Positions 8,528-16,600 of a stretch of DNA of 64,000 nt are shown piece after piece. The notes beneath the pieces are model-generated. The model had not been told where the DNA came from, made no database searches, and worked only from the letters and a program-made list of their open reading frames with translations. Every line of letters starts with the position of its first letter. Position 1 is the stretch's first letter. Origin of the DNA: Deltaproteobacteria bacterium (GTDB lineage Bacteria; Myxococcota_A; Polyangia; Polyangiales; Houyiibacteriaceae); contig JAEPMI010000003.1 in the NCBI GenBank assembly GCA_017644045.1, positions 620,001 through 684,000 of the forward strand, given 5' to 3'. Position numbers and translations under genes: made by a program.

Positions 8528-9295
8528 ATGCGTCTCATGATGATCGTCCTGGTGCTCGGCTGCGCCTCCAACGCGCCCGAAGAGCAACCGTCGCCCGAGC
8601 CGGTCACGGCAGGGGCCGAGGAGCCGGACGAGGCGGTCGCCGGCGCGGTGAACGAAGGCTCGGCCATCGAGCCGATCCTCTCGCCCGATGTGTCCGAGCT
8701 GGTCCACTCGCAGGCGATGTTCGAGGGATGGACGATCGTGCCGCTCGCCCAGCTCGAGCGCGACGACCGCATCGTCGTACTGGTCTGGCCCGCGATCGCT
8801 CCCAACGGGCAGGTGGTCGATGACGACATCATCGGGTTGACCCTGCAGCGTGGCGACCCGCTCAGCGTGATCGAAGACAACTGGTCGGCGCGTAGCGGCA
8901 TCGTCGATCACCTCGGTGGAGAGCCGAACGATCGTGAGCGCGGCGAAGGCGTTCCGGCGGAGCTTCTCGCGGAGCTGCTGAGCTCGCTGCCTGCGCTCTT
9001 TGCCGAGCACGTCGCCGCCGGCGATCGCGAAGCGGCGGTGGAGGCGGCGATCTCGTTCTCACGGCTCTTCGCGTTCGAGCACGCGGTCGAGTCCGATACG
9101 GTGGCGGAGCTCCTCGGCCTGCACACCCGCGGCGCCCGTATCGAGAGCGCTGCAGGCCCCGAGCGCGGGCAGGTGCGGGCGCGATTCTACGAAGGCGAGA
9201 CGATGGTCGAGGAAGAGCTGTTGATCGCGACCGAGACCGCCCCGAATCGATGGGTGTTCACCGATCACCGACGGCTCGACGCAGGCGCTCGCTGA
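8528..9295 (+). CDS. Hypothetical lipoprotein
   Basis: A 255-aa predicted lipoprotein. The ATG at 8528 gives 'MRLMMIVLVLGC', a very short signal peptide with a good lipobox, then a Glu/Pro/Ala-rich linker. The body has alpha/beta character ('GDPLSVIEDNWSARSGIVDHLG', 'FYEGETMVEEELLIATE') but no recognisable family. It converges with the HNH gene, leaving 25 bp between the stops; a small inverted repeat (TTCGCT at 9304-9309, AGCGAA at 9315-9320) there could form a weak terminator. Confidence 0.65.
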   Translation: MRLMMIVLVLGCASNAPEEQPSPEPVTAGAEEPDEAVAGAVNEGSAIEPILSPDVSELVHSQAMFEGWTIVPLAQLERDDRIVVLVWPAIAPNGQVVDDDIIGLTLQRGDPLSVIEDNWSARSGIVDHLGGEPNDRERGEGVPAELLAELLSSLPALFAEHVAAGDREAAVEAAISFSRLFAFEHAVESDTVAELLGLHTRGARIESAAGPERGQVRARFYEGETMVEEELLIATETAPNRWVFTDHRRLDAGAR

Positions 9296-9320
9296 TTTCG
9301 CGGTTCGCTGAGAGAGCGAA

Positions 9321-10811
9321 TCACCTCCTTCGGCGCCCTCCCTTCCTCACTTCCACTCGCGGCGGACCCGCACGAAGGGCGGCCCGCAGGAGCTCCACCT
9401 TCGAAGGCGCGCGGTCCTCCGGTAGATCGTTGCCACCGAGCGCGCGTTCGAGCAGCCAGTCCGCCTCGCGCTTCCGATAGCCCATCGACGTGAGCAGCCC
9501 GGCGACTTCTTCCCGGAGCGCACCCTCGATGTGGCTCCGCGGAGCCAGTTCGTCTTGGAGCGCAGCCTCGGTAGGTTGGCTCCGCGGAGCCAAGCGCGCG
9601 GTCGATTCGGGCGAGCGTCCCGCATCTCCAGCCCCGGGCCGCAGCGCCTCTCGAGCGAAGCGCTCGCTGCCAGTGGCCGCCACGATGGCCTCGAAGTGTC
9701 GCGACGCGCTCGCACAACGAGTCGTGTCTGCGGCACCCGAGATGGTGCCGTAGGGCCGCCCGTCCGCCCGCTCGAAGCGGAGCTCGCCTTCGTGACGCCG
9801 CACCACCAGCCGCCCGCGATGCGCGGCGTCGTGGTGCACCGAGCAGAGGCTCACCAGGTTGCCCATCTCATGGCCGCCACCTTCGATTCGCCGCTCGATG
9901 TGATGCACGTCCACGAACGCCGCGTGCCGGCAGCCGGGCACCGCGCACTTGCCCTCGTCCCGGCGCAGCACCGCCCGCCGAGTCGCCGGCGGAACCGTCT
10001 GCGTCGCGCGCTCGCCAGCACGGAGCACCTGCGCGTCGCAGAGCGCGACCGCGCCAACTACTGGGTCGACCGGGACCAGCCCCTCGGCTCCCGCTTGCCG
10101 CTCCGTAGCTCCGCAGCGATCACACACCGTCAGTTTCACCTGGTGCGGCGACGACTCCCGCTCGCCAGCGTCGCCGCCTCGAAGGAACGCGTCGAAGAGC
10201 ATCTTCGCCAGCGTCTCGTCGTCGACCGAGTGACCGAGCCGCTGCGCGGCCACGCTCCGCACCTCCGAGAGCCGCGACGCCTCGCTACCGCTCATCTCCA
10301 GCACCACGCGAACGCGCTGCTCCTCGAAGGGCGCGGGTGCGTCGGAGGGCCGCGCCCCACGCCGATGGCGCATCACCACCTGCTGCACCTCGTGCCCCGT
10401 CCGGCGGACGCCGTCCCGAGTCGCCCAGTCGATCCACTCCAACTCCACCGCTGGCGTCGCCACGCGAGTCAGCTCCCGCACCACCGTGTAGGTCAGCTCG
10501 CCATGGGCCCAGCGCTCGCGCATCTCGGGCAGCGAACGCATCGCCTTGGCCACGCGGAGCCGCTCCCGAGTCTGCCGACCACCCCAGCCGAAGAGCCGAG
10601 CGCAGTACTCGTGAACGGAGCCGAGCCCGAGCAGCTCGTAAGCACGAGTCTCCGCCGCAATCAGCAGCGGCTCGAGCAGCGCCACGTCGTCGGCCGCCCG
10701 CCGCCGCGCGATGGCGACCAAGGCTTCATGTGCCGAGTCCCGATCGAGCACCGCGCGAAGCGGTCGCCCGTACGATTCGTGACTCTCTCGCAGGCATAGT
10801 GCTGCGCCCAT
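9321..10811 (-). CDS. HNH endonuclease with DUF222-like N-terminus
   Basis: A 496-aa HNH nuclease. The N-terminal alpha-helical part (about 1-280) resembles the DUF222-type region common in actinobacterial and myxobacterial HNH proteins. The HNH core is intact: Cys289 and Cys294, 'DVHHIE' (His303-His304), Asn318, Cys323 and His326-His327. Residues about 432-458 ('EEVAGLLTSMGYRKREADWL') resemble the RuvA C-terminal/UBA-like helix bundle. Between these, residues 407-412 (LAPRSQ) and 422-427 (LAPRSH) are direct translations of two copies of the dispersed palindrome. The ATG at 10811 is preceded by GGAGG. Such genes are repeated in myxobacterial genomes; a mobile or defence role is an inference. 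Confidence 0.82.
   Translation of the reverse strand: MGAALCLRESHESYGRPLRAVLDRDSAHEALVAIARRRAADDVALLEPLLIAAETRAYELLGLGSVHEYCARLFGWGGRQTRERLRVAKAMRSLPEMRERWAHGELTYTVVRELTRVATPAVELEWIDWATRDGVRRTGHEVQQVVMRHRRGARPSDAPAPFEEQRVRVVLEMSGSEASRLSEVRSVAAQRLGHSVDDETLAKMLFDAFLRGGDAGERESSPHQVKLTVCDRCGATERQAGAEGLVPVDPVVGAVALCDAQVLRAGERATQTVPPATRRAVLRRDEGKCAVPGCRHAAFVDVHHIERRIEGGGHEMGNLVSLCSVHHDAAHRGRLVVRRHEGELRFERADGRPYGTISGAADTTRCASASRHFEAIVAATGSERFAREALRPGAGDAGRSPESTARLAPRSQPTEAALQDELAPRSHIEGALREEVAGLLTSMGYRKREADWLLERALGGNDLPEDRAPSKVELLRAALRAGPPRVEVRKGGRRRR
9532..9593. repeat. Dispersed palindrome copies 4 and 5, inside the HNH gene
   Basis: Two perfect palindromes, TGGCTCCGCGGAGCCA (9532-9547) and TTGGCTCCGCGGAGCCAA (9576-9593), 44 bp apart and in the same reading phase. 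Read on the minus strand they encode LAPRSH and LAPRSQ in the HNH protein, between the nuclease core and the C-terminal helical domain, where an unstructured insertion would be tolerated. Confidence 0.85.
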
Positions 10812-10883
10812 CCGTCCCTCCTCCGCGCGCGGGTGCGTCCGCGCGCGCACGGACGAAGTAGCGCGGGGGTGTGACACTGAGAG

Positions 10884-10899
10884 TGGCTCCGCGGAGCCA
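10884..10899. repeat. Dispersed palindrome copy 6
   Basis: A perfect 16-bp TGGCTCCGCGGAGCCA, about 70 bp upstream of the HNH gene start, in a 261-bp gap that shows no other gene. Confidence 0.8.
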
Positions 10900-11072
10900 T
10901 CGAGAGAGCGCGTCCGAGAGCAAGGTGCAGAGGCCCGATCAGTCTCGCCGGAACGGTCAATGAGCCGACGGAAGGCGTGGCTACCCGCGGCGCCCTTCCC
11001 ATGACGAACCGTCGACGATCCGCCCAGCACTTTGGGTCGCTGCGCGCCCTCGTTCTGCAGACCGGTTGCTCG

Positions 11073-11963
11073 TCAGTCTTCGAAATCCGGCACGGCTCCG
11101 CTCCCGAAGACCTGCGTGCACGGCTCCGGGTATGTGTCTTGCTCGCCTCGCAGGTTGCACTGGGCCGCTACCGCCGTTCCCTCCACCGTCGCTAGACAGA
11201 GCACCACCGTCACGTCGGCCGATTCGATGACGAAGCCGGTGCCCAGGCCCTCCACCCCGAAGACCTGGCACGCCGCACCGTCGACGCGACGAGTCGGGCC
11301 GACGCGGTCGAGCAGCGCTTCGAGGAGGTCGGGCGAGCGATCCCACTGCTCTCCCGGGACACCGCTTCGCCAGTGCAACTCCGCCCTGGGGCAAACGACC
11401 CGGTTGTCTTCTCCTGGCTGGCAGCTCGTCGGTACGTTGATGGTTCTTCCCGCGAGCTCGTAGGAGCTGCCGTCGAAGGTAATCTCCGGCGGCAGCCCTT
11501 CGAGGATGATGTGCGCGAGGCGCTGGCGGCACAGCCCGGCAGAAGTGTCCTCTTCGCGACAGACCAGGAGCAGCCCGTCGTCCGAGGCTGCGACGAGCCA
11601 AGGTGCCCCTCCAATCGAATAGCGGAGCCCGGGCGCGCCCTCCACCGACACGCTTTGGATGTCCACCGCGCCATCCTCCGCCACCTGCTGTCTGTAGTGC
11701 GCGATCCCTGCTTCGCCGCGGAGGGTCGTGGTCAGCATGACGCGGAGCTCGACCTCACCGCACCGAGCGAAGCGAACACGAGGACTACGCTCGTCGACCT
11801 GGCAGCCCCACTCGAGGGCCGCGGGCTCCTCGGAGCGGTCCGGGACCGTGTCTTCAGGCGGTGCCGCTTGCTCGTTCGGCTCAGCGGGCGCCGGCGCTGG
11901 TCCACAACCACCCGTGAGGAGCAAGAACAGGATCATGGCTCGGGGACGCATCCGGCGGAGCAT
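11073..11963 (-). CDS. Hypothetical lipoprotein
   Basis: A 296-aa lipoprotein. 'MILFLLLTGGC' supplies the hydrophobic core and lipobox, followed by a Pro/Ala/Glu linker. The mature domain has several Cys residues ('GCQVDERSPRVRFARCGEVEL', 'LVCREEDTSAGLCRQRL', 'TSCQPGEDNRVVCPRAEL') that probably form disulfides outside the cytoplasm. No family was recognised. The ATG at 11963 has AGGAG three bases upstream; an internal ATG at 11951 is also possible. It lies just downstream of PilZ copy 2 on the same strand, separated by 15 bp. Confidence 0.68.
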   Translation of the reverse strand: MLRRMRPRAMILFLLLTGGCGPAPAPAEPNEQAAPPEDTVPDRSEEPAALEWGCQVDERSPRVRFARCGEVELRVMLTTTLRGEAGIAHYRQQVAEDGAVDIQSVSVEGAPGLRYSIGGAPWLVAASDDGLLLVCREEDTSAGLCRQRLAHIILEGLPPEITFDGSSYELAGRTINVPTSCQPGEDNRVVCPRAELHWRSGVPGEQWDRSPDLLEALLDRVGPTRRVDGAACQVFGVEGLGTGFVIESADVTVVLCLATVEGTAVAAQCNLRGEQDTYPEPCTQVFGSGAVPDFED

Positions 11964-11978
11964 AGCTCCTGGGCCCGA

Positions 11979-12332
11979 TCACGCCCCCGCGATGGCCGCG
12001 ACCGCGGAGGCGTAGTCGCGACGAAGGCGGCGCCTGGGCACCGGCGGCGGGGTCCCGCGCAGCCGGCCCATGAGCCGTCGGAAGGCGTGGCCACCCGCTC
12101 GAGTGAAGGCGAGGCCCAGCGCGACTCCCCGGTCGTGCGGTCGTCGACCACGGAGCACGCGGGCGACCTCCGCCTGGGCGACGACCTCGGACGCGCCGTC
12201 GAAGAGATGGACCAAGACCAGCTCGTGGAGGTCCCCCGGGTCGCCCTCCGCGGCGAGGAGCATCCCCGTCTCGGAGATGTCGAGGACCTTCGTACCCAGC
12301 ATCGAGTAGCGCTCGAGGGAGACCGCATGCAT
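11979..12332 (-). CDS. PilZ domain protein, copy 2 (N-terminally truncated)
   Basis: A 117-aa version of the PilZ gene, nearly identical to copies 1 and 3 from 'VSLERYSML' to the end. Homology stops abruptly near 12328, replacing about 22 N-terminal residues, including the RxxxR element needed for c-di-GMP binding, with just Met-His-Ala. 'LDISETGMLL' is retained. The ATG at 12332 is created by the junction sequence. It may be a degenerate, non-binding copy or a pseudogene; the open frame is otherwise intact. It probably arose by recent segmental duplication. Confidence 0.6.
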   Translation of the reverse strand: MHAVSLERYSMLGTKVLDISETGMLLAAEGDPGDLHELVLVHLFDGASEVVAQAEVARVLRGRRPHDRGVALGLAFTRAGGHAFRRLMGRLRGTPPPVPRRRLRRDYASAVAAIAGA

Positions 12333-12420
12333 CTGGAGAGTCGATTCGAAGGGTCTCGAGCACTTGATGCTCGTAGTTTCCCTCTTTGCGTCGAACTTCT
12401 GACCCTAGTATGCCTCTGCA

Positions 12421-12864
12421 ATGCGAATAGTCTGCTCGCTATCGCTTGCGATCATCGTTGGATGCGGAAGTTCTGGGGGTGGTAGTCCAGACGCTTTTGG
12501 GCCCATGCTCGACCGGTGTGAACGAGCGTGTACGTTCGTGCCGCCGACGGATACCCGGGACACCTGCAGCGCCTCCAGCGCGGAAGCATGCAAGGCGGAG
12601 TGCCTTGCGCTTATCGACGGTGCGTCAGACGACTGTGCAAGATGCCTGGTCAGGGGTGTGGAGTTCGAATCGTCACCGATCCGGGTACCCTCGGGCTGTA
12701 TGGATGACCCCGATCGTTGCGGGTTCTCACAACTCTGTAGCTATCGAGGGTGCGACTTCTGCCTTGATGACCGGGCCGACGCTGACCGGTGCTACGCAGA
12801 GACGCGACAGGAGGTCGACTGCTCGACCACCATCGACTCCGCGGTGTGTATCACCTGCGACTGA
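12421..12864 (+). CDS. Small Cys-rich lipoprotein
   Basis: A 147-aa lipoprotein. 'MRIVCSLSLAIIVGC' is the signal and lipobox, followed by 'GSSGGGSPD' and then some 14 further Cys residues spaced through the mature chain ('CERACTFV', 'CKAECLAL', 'CARCLVRG', 'CGFSQLCSYRGCDFC', 'CITCD'), indicating a disulfide-knitted exported domain. Similar short Cys-rich proteins are frequent in Sandaracinus-type genomes. The gene is visibly less G+C-rich than its neighbours and lies between PilZ copies 2 and 3, so it may have arrived with the rearrangement that duplicated them. Confidence 0.66.
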   Translation: MRIVCSLSLAIIVGCGSSGGGSPDAFGPMLDRCERACTFVPPTDTRDTCSASSAEACKAECLALIDGASDDCARCLVRGVEFESSPIRVPSGCMDDPDRCGFSQLCSYRGCDFCLDDRADADRCYAETRQEVDCSTTIDSAVCITCD

Positions 12865-13030
12865 CATAGCGAAGGTGGGCTGTCTGCCCATCGGTGATCG
12901 CAGTCTAAGAATCCTAGGTCTACGACGGGCCCCGTCAACGAGCCCGCGGACCAGCTCCTCGGCATGCTTCTAAAAGGCTCAGCAGCGGCCGCCTCCTGTC
13001 GAGGCCGCTGTCCCGCGTTCGGATTGCGGC

Positions 13031-13450
13031 TCACTCCCCCGCGATGGCCGCCACCGCGGAGGCGTAGTCGCGACGAAGGCGGCGCCTGGGCACTGGCGGC
13101 GGGGTCCCGCGCAGCCGGCCCATGAGCCGACGGAAGGCGTGGCCACCCGCGCGAGTGAAGGAGAGGCCCAGCGCGACTCCCCGGTCGTGCGGTCGTCGAC
13201 CACGGAGCACGCGCGCGACCTCCGCCTGGGCGACGACCTCGGACGCTCCGTCGAAGAGGTGGACCAAGACCAGCTCGTGGAGGTCCCCCGGGTCGCCCTC
13301 CGCGGCGAGGAGCATCCCCGTCTCGGAGATGTCGAGGACCTTCGTGCCCAGCATCGAGTAGCGCTCGAGGGAGACAGCCTCGCAGCGAAGGGGAGCGACG
13401 CGCCGAGTGGCCCCTCGCTGGTGGATGGTTCCGATCGAGGGCGCGTGCAT
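13031..13450 (-). CDS. PilZ domain protein, copy 3
   Basis: A 139-aa full-length PilZ domain protein, near-identical to copy 1 and retaining both the RxxxR-like 'RGATR' and 'LDISETGMLL' elements. It is convergent with the Cys-rich lipoprotein gene. Upstream (13451-13686) lies a non-coding stretch, including a 19-bp piece resembling the 3' end of a tRNA at 13534-13552, before the defence operon begins. Cyclic di-GMP binding is expected from the family; the pathway controlled is unknown. Confidence 0.78.
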   Translation of the reverse strand: MHAPSIGTIHQRGATRRVAPLRCEAVSLERYSMLGTKVLDISETGMLLAAEGDPGDLHELVLVHLFDGASEVVAQAEVARVLRGRRPHDRGVALGLSFTRAGGHAFRRLMGRLRGTPPPVPRRRLRRDYASAVAAIAGE

Positions 13451-13686
13451 GAACGCACGGTAGCCGCGGCGGGCGGAGGGGGGGGCGAGCTATCGGCGGA
13501 GGGCGTGGACGCCGCGGAGCGAAGCCGCCGCATCTCGAATCCCTGTCACCGCCGGCCATTGGCCGCTATCCGCTGGCCGGGGACCTCAGAACGGCATCTT
13601 CCGGTCCGCGACGCATGCCAGGTCGGCGGCGGGCAGGCATGCCCTGATACCGTCATGGTTTGCGGAGCCCCTCGCCTAACCGCGCG

Positions 13687-16600
13687 CTAAGTACTGCGCA
13701 CTCGTGCCAGCGTCTCTAGCGCCTTGCTGTGACCACGGTCAGCCCACTCTTGTAGGCACTCATGCACCAGTTCTTTCGCCTCTTGTGAGCCCACCTCCGC
13801 GAGATGGCCTGCCAGCTCACAGACATAGTTCAGAATCTCACACCATGAGTTGGCCGCCGTCCATGTTGTGATGTCTTCTTCGCTACGAGCCCTGTCAGCC
13901 GCGAGAGACAGAAGCGGCGAGAGGGTTGTGCTTCCTAGCTCGTCCACGACGGCTCGTTCACGAAGGGCGAAGACTACAGCATGTACATCCTGGGCGGCGC
14001 CCGTCGCCATCAGGCGCTGGACGATGGGTTGCAATCTTGCCCAGATCTCCGACGGTTCATGGTGGTGCTCCTTCCCTTCTAGTGCGTGCGCGAGGGGATG
14101 CAGAAGGAAGATCACGAAGCCATCGTCTTCCACTCCCATGCAAGTCTCCCGGACTTCTGCCATACGGGTGGCGAGAGAGGCAAAGTCATCGAGGGTTGAG
14201 TTTCCCGCCAGCAGAGCGTCCTTGGCGCCGAATGTAATTGCGGCTGCGAAGCGAGCGCGGTGTCCATTGTCTGCGAGCGGCCCGACCGATGGGAAACTCA
14301 GTGCCCAATCGCGGTGTGGCAACGCTTCGTTGTCGGCGTCTCGGTGCACAGCAGCTACGCCCACGAACTCGCCGATTTCGCGAAGTCCAGTCCCCGCATT
14401 TGGCAGAGAACCCATCTCTTGAATCCAAGTGCTAAGAATATGGATGTGACGCTCATATGGAATCACTCGCAGCAGCCATAGCGCCGCGCGAATGCCACTG
14501 TTGGGCATCTGCCTATCCAACGCAGATTCGAGCAGTTCTCGTGACTCGATCGTGCATGCCCAATTGTACGCTCGAATCGTCGACAGAGCTCCGCCGATGA
14601 GCACAGGATCGCCGCCGCCAATCAGCCGATGCAGTTCAGCCAGCAACGACGATCGGCATGTAGCTGCGCCGCGCATCTCATCTCTAGCTAGTATCTCATC
14701 GGTGGCCCTAAGTGCGCGCCAGTAGGGAGAATCCAGATCTGGTTCCTGTCCCGATTCATCTCCCGATCCGTCCCGTAAGGCGTCATAGGGTTCGAGCACC
14801 TCACAAAGACCGAGAGTCCATTCGGCTAACCGAGATAGCAACTCGCGGGGCGGACGAATCTCGGGGTCGGTCCGCCGAAGGCCCGCAAGCGCGTCGCGGA
14901 CGACTGACAACACCCAGCTGTCTTGGGGTGAACGCGGATTTGGAAGGTCCTCATTTAGCACCGACTCGACTAGACGAAGTATCTCCCTCCCAGCGACAGG
15001 TGTTCTTTCGTACACGACTCCTGCAAGTTCGCGCCACTTGGCGAGAGACTCCTTGCTCATCGCGTCCACGCGTGGCCACTGCGGCGTTGGCGCACCCCAT
15101 GTGACCTCCGTCGCTCCTTCACCAGCGACCGGCGGTGGCGCCAGCTCCGCAACTCCCACAAGCGTGCCAAGCTCCTCCGATCGATCTGTGTCCGGAACGG
15201 CCATTGCCAGACGACCGGCTACGTAGACCCCATTGCAGTGCTCTGACCTGACGGTACCTAGGATGAGATTCTTGATCCTGTGCTGGCCCCCGGGGGTCAG
15301 CATTCTCCACCGCACCTTGATCGCCTCGTGGAGTGGCTTCGTCAGACTTGGCTCATGATACGCCCTCTCCTCAAACAGTATCTCGTCTAGCAGCTCGTGA
15401 TGCTGAGGCCTTCTGATCAGGGCCCCGAGAAGTAGATGGCGGGCGAGGGCACTTCGAGAACGGAGTACCGGCCTGAGGAAGCTCCCACGTAAATCGCCGC
15501 CAGCGGGGTCACGGTCGAAGAGCGATCCCAAAGCCTGACGGAGGTGTTGATAGTGTGGGCCTAGTGCCTGCCCGCGGCCATCGATACCTGCATCTCGGAC
15601 GAGTGGAGTGAACTTCGAAGGGGCAGGAACTGCAGGGAGCAAGTCAGTTCGCACCTTGTCTCTGGCCAAATGATACTTGGTTGCGGGCGCTTCCGAAGTT
15701 GGTGGGGCAGGAAGAGCGGTAGCAATCGCCGCGAGGTGCACCCGCCATTCTCTTAGCCGTTCTTCCGCGCTGCCAGCAACTAGGCCAGCTGCGACAGATA
15801 CAAAAGACTCAGGGGCAAGGTACAGCAGTCCGCGGCCCTTGCTCAGCAAGGCCTTTTCGATGATCGAGTACTCGCCGTTAGGCAGCGGGGGCGCGCCGAC
15901 ATCTGAGACATATACCCCGTTCACCTCCACGAGACCGGCGGCCGCCAAGAAGACGTTGAGTAACGTCGTAGAGTCTAGTCGACGTCCGCGGCCAGCGATG
16001 GTCGGAAGCTCGTCGAGTATCCCTAGCCGGGCATGCCATCCTGATGTCAGAGAAGAGGCCCAAGCGAGCGTCCGGTCCGTGGCAGCATGCTTGAAGGCAG
16101 TGCGTATCAGGCTTCGCCACACCCCGCCGTTCACGTCTGTCCTGAGTTGCTCAAACTTGGGTGCTGATGACCAGTTGCGGAGGCGCTGCGCAACCGCAGC
16201 GAGGTCTCGGTCGTGGACGTCTTTAACCTGGCGGTCCAGTACCTCAGAAAGTGCTGCAATCTTCAAGAGCATCCCGTCGTCGAGCCAGGGCTGTCGCTCC
16301 GCCCAGCCCACGTCGTCAGGAAGCTCAGATAGCCATCTCAGCCAGGAGCGATTCGTGTGGAGTCGTGCTCCATCCAACACCCGCCCCAGCGTTGTGGACA
16401 TCCGTCCATCTCCAGCCAGGATTTGCTCAAGGGTGCTCAGTTTCGGAGCAACGTTCGCCGGAAGCTCTGCTAGTGCGTCGGCGACGGCGCCCCGCAGGCG
16501 AGTGTCCCCATCGATCAGACACCGACCGAGCAGGTCTTGAAGCTCGATAAGGCCTCCATTGTTGTCTCGCAGGCGAGAAAGCACTTCTCGTACGGCCCCC

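Noticed and set aside
13534-13552. Considered a complete tRNA gene
   Set aside because: Upstream bases do not supply the T-stem 5' strand, anticodon arm or acceptor 5' strand, so at most it is a remnant.
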